From the NCBI GenBank assembly GCA_035276685.1, contig DATELK010000165.1, positions 6,186 through 70,185 on the forward strand: 64,000 nt of DNA, written 5' to 3'. The stretch comes from JACVRN01 sp035276685 (GTDB lineage: Bacteria; Acidobacteriota; Blastocatellia; Pyrinomonadales; Pyrinomonadaceae). Below, piece after piece: positions 33,752 to 42,152 of the stretch. The stretch's first letter is position 1. Each line of letters starts with the position of its first letter. The position numbers and the translations under genes were made by a program. A model generated the notes under the pieces. That model was not told the origin of the DNA and did not search any database. It worked only from the letters and a program-made list of their open reading frames with translations.

Positions 33752-35347
33752 TCAATCATCTCGCCTGTGGCCGCCGCCGCCCGGCGTCTCTATCCTTATG
33801 CGAGCGCCAGCGTCAGCCTGCCAGTTGCCTTTAGAAGTTATCCTGCGCTTTTTCCCGCCCGGCTCTATCAGAAAGTCTCTTCCCATTCGGCCGTCCGCTC
33901 CGCCCGCCAGTCCGTAAGGCGCTCGCTCGCGTCTATCTGCAAGAAGCGAGACGCGCGCAGGGACAAGCGTCTCAATCTCTCGCACTACGCCGTCGCCGCC
34001 TTTGCGTTTACCCTTCCCGCCTGAGCCCCTGCGAATACTATACTCGCGCACGCGCAGGGGGTAAGCGTATTCGAGCGCTTCGGCGGGCGTGTTGAGGCTG
34101 TTGGTCATGTGCGTGTGAACGGCGCTCATGCCGTCTGCGGCGGGCCTTGCTCCCATGCCGCCCGCGACCGTTTCGTAATAAGCGAACTCAGCGCCCGTGC
34201 GCTCGTCCATGCCGCCTATGGTCAGGTTGTTCATGGTGCCCTGGCTCGCGGCGGGAATCCTTTCGGGCAGGGCCTTTGAGAGCGCGCGAAAGAGCACGTC
34301 AACTATGCGTTGAGAAGTCTCCACGTTGCCGCCAGCGACCGATGCGGGATGCTCCGCGTTAACGACTGTGCCACTGGGCGCGAAGACCTCTATCGGCTCC
34401 ATGAGACCAGCGCTCGCGGGCACGTCGCCCTCGACCAGACAACGGAAGACGTAAGAGACGGCTGAGACAGTAATGGCCTCCACGGCGTTGATTGCGCCAG
34501 TGACCTGCGGCGCGCTCCCTGTGAAATCCACGCGGGCGCGCTCTCCCTTAATCTCTACGCGAACCGAGATGGTAACGTCTCGCTCGCCTGCCCCGTCATC
34601 ATCCAGCGCGTCCTGCGCGGTGTAAGAGCCGTCGGGAATGGCCGCGATTGCACGGCGCATGAGCCGCGCAGAATAATCTATCAAGTGCGAGGCGTAAGAG
34701 AGAGCTTCTCGCGCCCCGCGTCTTTCCAGAATCTCAAGGAGCCGCGTCGCGCCTGTCTTAAGCGAGCCTATCTGAGCTTCGAAATCAGCGCGCCTCTCCT
34801 TAGCTCCGCGCACGTTGGCCAGCACGAGCCGCATCATCTCTTCGTCAACTCTACCTTCGCGCACGAGCCTCACGGGCGGAATCCTCAAGCCCTCGCCGTA
34901 CACGTCCCCGGCCATCCCCATAGAGCCGGGCGTGCCGCCTCCTATGTCAGCATGATGCGCGCGGTTGGCAACGAAGAACAGCGGCCGGGGAAAAGAGCGC
35001 CTTCTCTTTCTTCCCTCTTCCTGAAAGACTCCTGTGACGAGCGTCACGTCCGGCAGGTGCGTGCCGCCCGCGAAGGGGTCGTTAAGAGCCACCACGTCGC
35101 CGGGCGCTAACTCGAAAGACTCAAGCGCGGCGGCCACGGCCATAGGCATCGAGCCGAGATGCACGGGCATGTGGTCGCCCTGCGCTATGACTCGCCCTTC
35201 GGCGTCGAAGACGGCGCACGAGTAGTCGCGACGCTCCTTTATGTTTGGAGAGAAGGCCGTGCGCCTGAGCGCGACTCCCATCTCTTCGGCCACCGAAGTG
35301 TAGAGAGCGCGGTAGATTTCCAGCGTCGTAGGGTCAAATCTGCTCAT
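33752..35347 (-). CDS. Hydantoinase B / 5-oxoprolinase-type subunit
   Basis: 531 residues of the HyuB family. Y-S-C-A-V-F-D-A-E-G-R-V-I-A-Q-G-D-H (about 42-59), D-P-F-A-G-G-T-H-L-P-D-V (about 90-101) and R-A-H-H-A-D-I-G-G-G-T-P-G-S (about 129-142) are hallmarks. It pairs with the upstream HyuA subunit in ATP-dependent opening of cyclic amides (oxoproline or N-methylhydantoin). It overlaps hyuA by 4 bases. The exact substrate is not deducible. Confidence 0.9.
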   Translation of the reverse strand: MSRFDPTTLEIYRALYTSVAEEMGVALRRTAFSPNIKERRDYSCAVFDAEGRVIAQGDHMPVHLGSMPMAVAAALESFELAPGDVVALNDPFAGGTHLPDVTLVTGVFQEEGRKRRRSFPRPLFFVANRAHHADIGGGTPGSMGMAGDVYGEGLRIPPVRLVREGRVDEEMMRLVLANVRGAKERRADFEAQIGSLKTGATRLLEILERRGAREALSYASHLIDYSARLMRRAIAAIPDGSYTAQDALDDDGAGERDVTISVRVEIKGERARVDFTGSAPQVTGAINAVEAITVSAVSYVFRCLVEGDVPASAGLMEPIEVFAPSGTVVNAEHPASVAGGNVETSQRIVDVLFRALSKALPERIPAASQGTMNNLTIGGMDERTGAEFAYYETVAGGMGARPAADGMSAVHTHMTNSLNTPAEALEYAYPLRVREYSIRRGSGGKGKRKGGDGVVREIETLVPARVSLLADRRERAPYGLAGGADGRMGRDFLIEPGGKKRRITSKGNWQADAGARIRIETPGGGGHRRDD

Positions 35348-37389
35348 GGCTCTATGATGATGTTCCCGTGCGGGTCAACTCGCGCGCGAGCGCCCGCAGG
35401 CACGAGCGTCGTCGCGGAGTACTCCGTGACGATGCAGGGAGAGACGAGACGCGCGCCCGGCCTCAGCTCATGACGACGATAGAGGGCCGTGCGCTCCGGT
35501 CTGCTCGCTGAAAAATAGACCTTCGCGTAATCATGCGGGCGGGCGGGACGACGAACGACTTTCGCCGCGCTGCGCGTCTCAGGCTTTTCGACTATGCCTG
35601 ACGAGCGAAGACGCGCGCTCACTATCTCGACCGCGTTGCCGGGCTGCGAGTAGCCGTAGCGCGCTTGGTGTGCGGCGTGAAAGCTACTGGCGACGCTCAT
35701 GCGCGGCCTCCACTTTATCTCAAGCTCAAACGACTGCCCCTTGTAGCGCACGGCCAGCAGTCTTTCATGACGCTGCACGGATTCGCCGAAGCCTTCACTG
35801 CGGAGCGCCCTCAGCGCCTCCCGCTCCATCTCTCGGAAGGCGCGCTCGATTTTCGCATCGCTTCCCTCGCCAGCTTCGAGCATGACGGTGCGGCTCCAGT
35901 CCTTGACCACGTCTGCCGCGAGCGCGCCCAGGGCCGAAAGACCTCCGGCCATCTCAGGCGCAAGGACACGAGCGGCACGAAGGGCTCTCGCAAGCTCTAC
36001 TGCGTGAAGACCGCCCGCGCCTCCGAAAGGGACGAGCGTAAAATCGCGCGCATCAAACCCGCGCTCAATGGAGATGGTGCGAAGCGCACGCTCCATCTGC
36101 ATCCGCACGACGCGCAGCACGCCCTGCGCCGCCTCTATCACGCCGACTCTGCGGCGGGCAGCGCGGCTCATCTCTTCACTCAAGCTCTGCAAGGCAAGTC
36201 GAGCGCGTTTTTCATCAAGCTGAAACTCTCCGCCTAAAAGCCCCGCGCCTCCGAAATGATTGAGCAACAGATGCGCGTCCGTCACGGTGGGCAGAAGCGA
36301 CCGCCCGTAGCACGCGGGCCCCGGGTCTGCGCCCGCAGACTCAGGCCCGACGCGCAGGGAACCGCCTTCGTCTACACGCGCGATGGAGCCTCCGCCCGCG
36401 CCTACCGTGTGTATGTCCATGATGGAGACGGCGACGGGCATCCCCGCCACCAGGGCTTCGCGCGTCATACGCATTCCTTCTCGCGTACAAAGCGCCACGT
36501 CCGTAGAGGTGCCGCCCATGTCGAAGGTGATGATGTTCTCTAGACGAGCGCGGCGCGTCACGTCGAGCGCCCCGACCACTCCGCCCGCAGGGCCCGAGAG
36601 AATCGTTCGCACTGGCTCATCACTTGCGACGCTCGCGGAGATGCTTCCGCCCGAAGACTGCATCACGCGAAGCGAGCGCGCCGCCGTTCTCTTCAAACGG
36701 TTCAGATATTTTCCCATCAGGGGCTGTAGATAAGCGTTGATGACGATTGTTGAGGTGCGCTCGTACTCGCGGTACTCGGGCAGTATGCGGTGAGAGACGG
36801 AGAGCGGAATCTTAAGAGCCGACAGGGCGCGCTCAATCAACCGCTCGTGTTCCGGGTGAAGAAAGGAGAAGAGCAGCGAGACGGCGACCGACTCTACACG
36901 CGCCCGCTTCAGTTTCCTGACGAGCCCTGAAAGAGCTGCTTCGTCAAGCTCTACGAGCACCTCTCCTGTGGCCGTCACTCGCTCACGCACGCCGAGCCTC
37001 AGGCTCGCAGGCACAAGCGGCTCAGGCTTACGCGCGTCCAAATCATAAAGCAGGGGCCGCGCCTGCCTGCCTATTTCCAACACGTCCTCGAAACCTTCCG
37101 TAGTCACGAGCGCCGTGCGAGCCCCTCGCCTTTCCAGCAGCGCGTTCGTGCCGACGGTCGTGCCGTGTATGACCTCTATCTCTTCCAGGGAAACATTGGT
37201 TGTGCGGGCTACGCGACGCAAGCCCTCGGTGATGGCCAGGGACGGGTCTGCGGGTGTCGAGGCGAGCTTGAAAATCTCTAAACCTTCCGTCCCTTCGTAG
37301 ACGAAATCCGTGAACGTCCCGCCGGTGTCCACGCCGACGCGCACGACGCTCCGCTCAGTCTTAGCTTTCCTTCGTTGTTTCGCTGGCAC
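35344..37389 (-). CDS. Hydantoinase A / 5-oxoprolinase-type subunit
   Basis: 681 residues of the HyuA ATPase family. V-G-V-D-T-G-G-T-F-T-D-F (about 18-29) is the phosphate-binding motif. D-M-G-G-T-S-T-D-V-A (about 294-303) and P-F-G-G-A-G-G-L-H-A are also diagnostic. It is the ATP-activating half of the HyuAB enzyme. The start is GTG 37389, giving a 29-base overlap with the end of the cyclase gene; a GTG a few codons further in is also possible. It is the third gene of a tight four-gene operon. Confidence 0.9.
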   Translation of the reverse strand: MPAKQRRKAKTERSVVRVGVDTGGTFTDFVYEGTEGLEIFKLASTPADPSLAITEGLRRVARTTNVSLEEIEVIHGTTVGTNALLERRGARTALVTTEGFEDVLEIGRQARPLLYDLDARKPEPLVPASLRLGVRERVTATGEVLVELDEAALSGLVRKLKRARVESVAVSLLFSFLHPEHERLIERALSALKIPLSVSHRILPEYREYERTSTIVINAYLQPLMGKYLNRLKRTAARSLRVMQSSGGSISASVASDEPVRTILSGPAGGVVGALDVTRRARLENIITFDMGGTSTDVALCTREGMRMTREALVAGMPVAVSIMDIHTVGAGGGSIARVDEGGSLRVGPESAGADPGPACYGRSLLPTVTDAHLLLNHFGGAGLLGGEFQLDEKRARLALQSLSEEMSRAARRRVGVIEAAQGVLRVVRMQMERALRTISIERGFDARDFTLVPFGGAGGLHAVELARALRAARVLAPEMAGGLSALGALAADVVKDWSRTVMLEAGEGSDAKIERAFREMEREALRALRSEGFGESVQRHERLLAVRYKGQSFELEIKWRPRMSVASSFHAAHQARYGYSQPGNAVEIVSARLRSSGIVEKPETRSAAKVVRRPARPHDYAKVYFSASRPERTALYRRHELRPGARLVSPCIVTEYSATTLVPAGARARVDPHGNIIIEP

Positions 37390-38062
37390 GCCTGATTAAA
37401 CCGAAAGCCCTGACGGGAAATGTTCCGAACGCTTTGACCTTGACCGGCACCGCAAAGAAGCGAAAGCCGCTCTCGGGCAGAGACGAAAGGTTGCACATGT
37501 GCTCCACTATCGCGATGCCCGCCCTGAGCAGAACGGAATGCGCGGGCCTAGTCGAGTCTGCGGTGTCGTCTATGTTGTATGAGTCTATGCCTACTAGGCG
37601 CGCTCCGCCGTCTCTTAAAGCTTCCGCCGCATCGCGCGTCAGAAAGGGATGACCCTCGAAGTACTGCTCCGTGCGCCAGTGCGCGTCCCAGCCGGTGTGA
37701 ACCAGCACGGCCTTGTCCCCGACATCAACGCCTTGAAAACGGCTCGCGTCAATAGCACGTCTCTCTTTATCTTTCACGCGCACGACTACGGCTTCGAGGT
37801 CTGCAAGCTGCGACAGGGGAAGCTCCGAGAGGTCTCGGCCGTCCGCGTACCTGTGAAAGGGAGAGTCAAGATAGGTTCCTGTGTTGGCGACCATATCTAT
37901 CTTCGCTATGTGAAACTCCGTGCCCTCCGCGTAGAGCTTGCGCGACTCTTCGCGGCCCAGAAAATCGGTGATGACGGGCGCGGGCAGGCCTCTATAAGTA
38001 ACCATTCCGTCCTCAACCGTGTGGCTGAGGTCAACTAAAAGATTGTCCCTGTCGCTCATCAT
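37361..38062 (-). CDS. Cyclase/kynurenine-formamidase-like metal hydrolase
   Basis: 233 residues of the cyclase superfamily. The core metal motif, normally H-x-G-T-H-x-D-x-P-x-H, reads N-T-G-T-Y-L-D-S-P-F-H (60-70). Two of the three histidines are therefore replaced, while Asp66 and His70 are kept. This subtype may bind metal differently. Its context with HyuA/HyuB suggests hydrolysis of an amide or lactam in the same pathway. It starts 15 bases after the Gfo/Idh gene. Confidence 0.82.
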   Translation of the reverse strand: MMSDRDNLLVDLSHTVEDGMVTYRGLPAPVITDFLGREESRKLYAEGTEFHIAKIDMVANTGTYLDSPFHRYADGRDLSELPLSQLADLEAVVVRVKDKERRAIDASRFQGVDVGDKAVLVHTGWDAHWRTEQYFEGHPFLTRDAAEALRDGGARLVGIDSYNIDDTADSTRPAHSVLLRAGIAIVEHMCNLSSLPESGFRFFAVPVKVKAFGTFPVRAFGLIRRASETTKES

Positions 38063-38077
38063 CTTCGTTGAAGCTTC

Positions 38078-39169
38078 TCAGTCCTTTATCTCTATAGTAG
38101 CGCCCGTACTGCTTGAGCGGCGCGCCGCGTCCAGCACTAGCTGGTTGCGATAGCCGTCCGTGAAGGTCGCTGCCTCGTCAACACTATTTCTCCCTTCGCG
38201 CAGGGCATCTATCACGGCGCGCGAAAAGAGCGTGAAGCCGCGCGACCATTCGGAATCGCGCATGCCTTCGGCCAGCTCGCCTGCGGGCGCTTCCACCTCA
38301 GACCAGCGTCCTTCGCCCGTTCGCGCCAGCAGCACAGCATTGCCTTCCACCTTAAGCGCGCCCTTTGAGCCGAAGACCTCCACGGAATGAATGGGCTGGC
38401 CCTGCTCCGCCACGGACATGCTGACGGTGGCGGTCGCTCCTTCCGTCGCCTCCGTGTCTAGCAGGCGCAGCAGCAGGTTGGCTTCATCGTCAGCGGTGAC
38501 AGGCCGCATGCTTCCGCTCTCCTCTTCCCTGCGCTCTTTGATGTGAGTGGCAAGCTGCGCCGCGACGTGCGAGACTTCTGTCTTGAGCAGCCAGCGAAGG
38601 GAATCGACGGCGTGAGAGCCTATAGCGCCCAGGACGCCTCCGCCCTGCGAGGCGTCCGACCACCAGTTCCAGGGGCGCTCAGGATTGACGCGCGACTCGG
38701 CGCGAAAGCAGTACTTGGCGTGATGCACGCGGCCTATCTCTCCACTGTGAATCATCTCGCGCATACGGCGGCGCGCGGGAAGAAAGCGCAGCTCGTGGTC
38801 TATGAGAGCGAGCAGGCCCGTCTTCTGACTACGGCTCAGCATCTCTGCCGCTTCCTCTGCGTCAATAGCCGTGGGCTTCTCGCAGAGCACTGCCTTTCCG
38901 GCATCGAGCGCCGCCAGCGTCATCTCCCTGTGAGTATTCGTAGGCGTGACTATGCTGATTAAATCCACATCTTCACGCTCTACGACTTCGCGCCAATCAT
39001 TGGTGGCAAACTCTATCCCGAACTCTCGCGCCACGCGCTCGGCATTCTGCTTTCGCCCGCTCGCAATAGCCACCACGCGCGCCCCCTCGCAAGCGCGGAA
39101 GCCCGGAATCTGCGTAGACCGCGCAAACCCCGTCCCTATGATTCCAATCCCGACTACATCTTTAGCCAA
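38078..39169 (-). CDS. Gfo/Idh/MocA-family NAD(P)-dependent oxidoreductase
   Basis: 363 residues. Rossmann motif G-I-I-G-T-G-F-A-R-S (about 8-17), V-L-C-E-K-P-T-A (about 93-100) with the catalytic-region Lys, then the GFO C-terminal domain. These enzymes oxidise or reduce sugars, inositols or related compounds. It is the first gene of the operon with the cyclase, HyuA and HyuB. Substrate unknown. Confidence 0.9.
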   Translation of the reverse strand: MAKDVVGIGIIGTGFARSTQIPGFRACEGARVVAIASGRKQNAERVAREFGIEFATNDWREVVEREDVDLISIVTPTNTHREMTLAALDAGKAVLCEKPTAIDAEEAAEMLSRSQKTGLLALIDHELRFLPARRRMREMIHSGEIGRVHHAKYCFRAESRVNPERPWNWWSDASQGGGVLGAIGSHAVDSLRWLLKTEVSHVAAQLATHIKERREEESGSMRPVTADDEANLLLRLLDTEATEGATATVSMSVAEQGQPIHSVEVFGSKGALKVEGNAVLLARTGEGRWSEVEAPAGELAEGMRDSEWSRGFTLFSRAVIDALREGRNSVDEAATFTDGYRNQLVLDAARRSSSTGATIEIKD

Positions 39170-39216
39170 AATCTGTTCGCTCCTGCTCCCGCAAATTACG
39201 GGAAGCTATTAATGAA

Positions 39217-39245
39217 AAGACGGCTATCGCTAGCCGCCTTTTTTA
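39217..39245 (-). terminator. Small bidirectional hairpin terminator
   Basis: CGGCTA (39221-39226) pairs with TAGCCG (39231-39236) around TCGC. It is flanked by AAAAG on one side and a T-run on the other. It lies just after the stop of the HNH-like gene on the minus strand and before the Gfo/Idh start. Confidence 0.65.
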
Positions 39246-39290
39246 TCAAATGGTAAAGCCGCCCTGACAGGGCTTTTCGAGCCCGCCGAG

Positions 39291-39719
39291 TCATTTTTTG
39301 GTTTTACGCCTGTGGGTTCTTTCTCTGTGGCAATTTGAGCATACCACATCGCATTTAGCAATCTCTTCCAAGATTTTACGGCGCGTCATACGACTGGCAT
39401 CGGCCAAGTTGATTACTTTATCTTCATCCTCGCGGTGGTCAAAGTCCATGACGTAATACGGATATTGAATCCGGCAGTCGGCGCAGGGCCTCGCTTTATA
39501 CTCCCGGATAATCTCAGCGTTTCTCAGCCGGAATCTTGCGTTTCTTCTCAAATAAGCATCTTTGTTTTTCCTGTAATGAGCCTTGAGGATAACGCTTCTG
39601 CACGCGCGACAATATGAATAGCGAAGATTCCTGGCGATGTTTTTAAATCTGAATTCGGTAATCGGAAACGAAGCTTTGCAGCGCGGGCATCTCTTACTTT
39701 GTGCAGGATTCTCTGCCAC
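39291..39719 (-). CDS. HNH nuclease-like zinc-finger protein
   Basis: 142 residues. An N-terminal four-Cys site (Cys11, Cys14, Cys37, Cys40; C-P-R-C and C-R-A-C) is followed by a basic helix. An HNH/beta-beta-alpha-metal module follows, with Cys79/Cys82, D-F-D-H (92-95), V-C-S-N-C-H-R (126-132) and His136. HNH modules of this form occur in homing and phage endonucleases. The gene is visibly less GC-rich than the flanking operons, suggesting transfer. It sits 97 bases downstream of an intron-bearing tRNA on the same strand, so a role in mobility of that intron is possible but unproven. Confidence 0.8.
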   Translation of the reverse strand: MAENPAQSKRCPRCKASFPITEFRFKNIARNLRYSYCRACRSVILKAHYRKNKDAYLRRNARFRLRNAEIIREYKARPCADCRIQYPYYVMDFDHREDEDKVINLADASRMTRRKILEEIAKCDVVCSNCHRERTHRRKTKK

Positions 39720-39746
39720 GGCGCATGCTCTCTAAGAGGGTAGATA

Positions 39747-39801
39747 AAAGAATAGGGCGAGTTAAGAGGTGCTTTACGCATCTTAACTCGCCCTATTCTT
39801 T
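39747..39801 (-). terminator. Long hairpin terminator downstream of the split tRNA
   Basis: Perfect 21-base arms AAAGAATAGGGCGAGTTAAG(A) (39747-39767) and its reverse complement (39781-39801) face a 13-base loop. Reading the minus strand, the hairpin ends in TTTTATC, as an intrinsic terminator of the tRNA transcript would. The stem is unusually long for a tRNA terminator and could be a repeat element reused as one. Confidence 0.8.
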
Positions 39802-39816
39802 ATTACTACTGAAAAG

Positions 39817-40197
39817 TGCCCTCGGCTGGAGTCGAACCAACAACCAACGGATTATGCCTGCCGCTACGGCTTTCGCCGCGCTTCAAAACCTATGAAGCTT
39901 TGTGGTCTGGACTTTCTCTTCGCTTTACGCGTCCGCCATCAAGTCTCTACACCTTCCTCAATTTTTTATGAGGCTTGGCTCGGGATTACCATCACGCTTT
40001 CGCGTCTAAGGCTTCCCCGAATTTGACGGATTCTACAAGCGCACCTGAAACAACTCTGACCCGAAAATCAGAGCTGAGTGTGATACGCGTGCAACCCAAC
40101 CTTGCAAGGCCGTATGAAGGATTCACAAATGCAGCACTCTCCACTTAGGCCATTCAAAGAACCGAGTCCGCTGCTCTAACCATTGAGCTACGAGGGC
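39817..40197 (-). tRNA. tRNA with CAU anticodon, interrupted in the anticodon loop
   Basis: The 5' exon (40165-40197) and 3' exon (39817-39856) join to a perfect 73-nt cloverleaf. The 7-bp acceptor is GCCCTCG/CGAGGGC. The D arm is GCTC-AATGGTTA-GAGC and the anticodon arm is GCGGA-CTCATAA-TCCGT. The T arm is GTTGG-TTCGACT-CCAGC and the discriminator is A. CCA is not encoded. The anticodon is CAU, so it is elongator tRNA-Met or lysidine-type tRNA-Ile2; overall likeness slightly favours Ile2. A 308-nt insert separates U33 from C34 (one-base ambiguity because C occurs at both junctions). A promoter lies upstream and a hairpin terminator downstream. Confidence 0.93.
39857..40164 (-). ncRNA. Group I intron (tRNA anticodon-loop type)
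   Basis: 308-nt insert with the conserved group I core on the minus strand. P element AATTCGGGGAAGC (40011-40023) and Q element AATCCCGAGCC (39977-39987) form P4 (TCGGG/CCCGA). R element GTGTAGAGACTTGATG (39937-39952) and S element AAGTCCAGACCA (39903-39914) form P7 (GACTT/AAGTC). P3 can form from CCGTC with GGCGG. P5 is ACGC-GAAA-GCGT and P6 includes CCTCA/TGAGG. P9-region hairpins include CGGC-GAAA-GCCG. The insert ends in G and follows U33, as self-splicing group I introns do. The core strongly resembles the Azoarcus and cyanobacterial tRNA introns. P1 could not be fixed confidently. There is no internal ORF. Confidence 0.9.
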
Positions 40198-40221
40198 ACA
40201 AGGTGTAAACGGATGAGAAGG

Positions 40222-40251
40222 ATTATAGGGAGTGCGGCGCGCGGAAAGCAA
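40222..40251 (-). promoter_or_regulatory. Promoter of the split tRNA gene
   Basis: On the minus strand a perfect TATAAT (40227-40222) lies 18 bases after TTGCTT (40251-40246). Transcription would begin about 18 bases before the mature tRNA 5' end. Confidence 0.6.
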
Positions 40252-40266
40252 GCGTGGAAGGAGCAG

Positions 40267-40839
40267 CTAATTCGCGCTTGCGTTTTCGCCTCCGCGCGCT
40301 CTGGCCAGGAGCGAGTCTATCTGTCGCAGGTGGCGGTCTTCGTGAGCGCCCACGAAGATGAGCCACTGGTAGGCGCTCATAGGGCCGAAGACCGGATGCG
40401 GGTAGGTGACATCTGTTAAATCGAGAGCTTCGAGGCGCGGCCTGAGCGCGAGTATAGTTTCGCGCGAGCGCTCAAGTCGGGCCAGAGAGTCCGCAATCGG
40501 GACTGCGCCTGTCGGGCGCGCTGTCTCAGGCGCAACGTACTTCTCTCGCGCGCTTCGCTCGGCAATCTCTGCGACAGAGACGGGCTGAAAGGGCTTGTCC
40601 GCGGCGCGCTGCAAGCCACCGGCCTCCGCTTTCGTCAGCATCACGGGAAAGAGCTTCGACAGGCGCTCTTCTATAATCGCCAGATGCTCCGCTATCTCGG
40701 CCACAGACCACGCGTCGGGCGAAGGGCGAAGGCTCTCCTGCCCGTCCTCAGCGCCCGCGACAGACTCAAGCCGTGCGCGCAGGCGCGAGCGAGTCTTATC
40801 CATTAAGTCGAAGATTTCCGACAGGCTGTTATAAATCAT
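40267..40839 (-). CDS. DinB-family metal-binding protein
   Basis: 190 residues, four-helix-bundle DinB/YfiT type. The expected metal histidines are His52 (I-A-E-H-L) and the pair in G-A-H-E-D-R-H-L-R-Q (about 166-170). W44 and the P-D-A-W-S-V-A-E-I-A-E-H segment are typical of DinB_2. Members include thiol-dependent transferases; the substrate is unknown. Its start overlaps the upstream lipoprotein gene by 4 bases (ATGA). Confidence 0.85.
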   Translation of the reverse strand: MIYNSLSEIFDLMDKTRSRLRARLESVAGAEDGQESLRPSPDAWSVAEIAEHLAIIEERLSKLFPVMLTKAEAGGLQRAADKPFQPVSVAEIAERSAREKYVAPETARPTGAVPIADSLARLERSRETILALRPRLEALDLTDVTYPHPVFGPMSAYQWLIFVGAHEDRHLRQIDSLLARARGGENASAN

Positions 40840-42041
40840 TCTAGTGCTCCTCTAAGATGGTAAGTCCCAAGACTGAGCTGCGTGGCCTGCATGCTCAAGT
40901 CCAGCCTGTGCCAGCGCAGGTAGTTGCTGACGGGCTCGTTGGCGTAGATTCGCAGGAAGCCCGTCTCAAGGTAGAGCGCTTCAGGGCGAGGCCACGCGAG
41001 ACGCACTACGGGGTTAAAGGAAACGGGCAGCTTCCCCGTCTGCTTTGAAGATGTATCGCCCGGCTTCTTCTTAAAATTCTTTTCGTCGTAATCGGCGGAG
41101 GCGGCTATGAGCGGGTCGCGCAAAGTTATGCGCGCGTTCGTCGGAGAATCCGTCAGGGCGTCGTAGATTGCCACCTCCGTCTCGAAGGCCGTGGATACTT
41201 TGGAAGAGTCCGGCGACCAGACGGGCAGCACGTCCGTCGAGCGGTCGTCCAATAGTCTCTCCTGCCCGCTCAGATTAACCAGTCGCGGGCGGCCCGCAGG
41301 CAGTAACTCAGCAGGGCGCGCGTTCCACTCGTCCTCCGTGCAGGCGAGCGACGCGAGCCCGGTGCTGTCGGGAGACCACGCCAGATAAAAGTATATGAGG
41401 CCGCCGCGCGAGGTCACGGGCTTAAGGTCGAAGCCGTCGCGGTTGCAGATGTATATCTGCTCGGTCGCGAAGGTCTGTACGGGAGCGAAGACCGGAGCCA
41501 CGGACGCTGAAGGCTCAGGCATGTTCGTGGCAGCGCCGGGCGGCTCTGAAGACGGCGGCTGAGCGCTAGCGCTGCGACGCGCTATGAAGGCTATGTAGTT
41601 TCCGTCGGGCGACCATGCGACCGTGGCGGCAAAGACTCCTGAAAGCTCCGGCGGGCTGACGTTGCGCAGGAACATACCTTCGGCCGCGTACATGTCTATG
41701 CGAAAAGTGCTCTGCTCCGTGTCGCCCGTCTCGTAGAGCGCAAGCACCCGCTGCCCGTCCGGCGACTTGACGGTTCTGACGAGCGCGTCGTCCTTGCGCC
41801 GTTCGTCGAAATCCCTCTGCACAGTCTCAAGGCGCGTGTACTTGCTTTGAGCTTCCGCAGCGCCCTCCGGCGCGGCAACGTCGGCTTGAAACTTGTAGGC
41901 AAGCCTCTGCGCGGGCACGTCCCTGAGCGTGCGCGGCGCAACGCTTCTCTTATCCAGCAGACCCTTTCGACAACCCGCTCCCGCCACCACCGCAATTAAC
42001 AGCAGAGCAAAGAGCTTCACCTGTGTATCTCTCTTCATCAT
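40836..42041 (-). CDS. Lipoprotein with TolB-like beta-propeller repeats
   Basis: 401 residues. A hydrophobic leader ends in A-G-A-G-C with Cys24 as the probable lipidation site. Several PD40/WD40-like blades follow: V-A-W-S-P-D-G-N-Y-I-A-F-I (about 140-152), L-A-W-S-P-D-S-T-G-L-A-S-L and V-W-S-P-D-S-S-K-V-S-T. It is likely anchored in a periplasm-facing membrane as a binding platform. It is translationally coupled to the DinB gene. Partner unknown. Confidence 0.82.
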   Translation of the reverse strand: MMKRDTQVKLFALLLIAVVAGAGCRKGLLDKRSVAPRTLRDVPAQRLAYKFQADVAAPEGAAEAQSKYTRLETVQRDFDERRKDDALVRTVKSPDGQRVLALYETGDTEQSTFRIDMYAAEGMFLRNVSPPELSGVFAATVAWSPDGNYIAFIARRSASAQPPSSEPPGAATNMPEPSASVAPVFAPVQTFATEQIYICNRDGFDLKPVTSRGGLIYFYLAWSPDSTGLASLACTEDEWNARPAELLPAGRPRLVNLSGQERLLDDRSTDVLPVWSPDSSKVSTAFETEVAIYDALTDSPTNARITLRDPLIAASADYDEKNFKKKPGDTSSKQTGKLPVSFNPVVRLAWPRPEALYLETGFLRIYANEPVSNYLRWHRLDLSMQATQLSLGTYHLRGALE

Positions 42042-42090
42042 CTAAAAACTCGCGCTCGATGATAGGAAGCAGGACAGGCAGGTGTCAACA

Positions 42091-42132
42091 AGACAGGAAT
42101 CAGCAAGCTGGTGTTCTTGCTGATTCCTGTCT
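42091..42132. repeat. Perfect inverted repeat between minus-strand genes
   Basis: AGACAGGAATCAGCAAG (42091-42107) and its exact reverse complement (42116-42132) around an 8-base loop. It lies between the metalloprotease stop and the lipoprotein start. There is no T-run, so it is a structured spacer or mobile palindrome rather than a clear terminator. Confidence 0.85.
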
Positions 42133-42152
42133 GCTGACTGCTGCTCGCTGTC

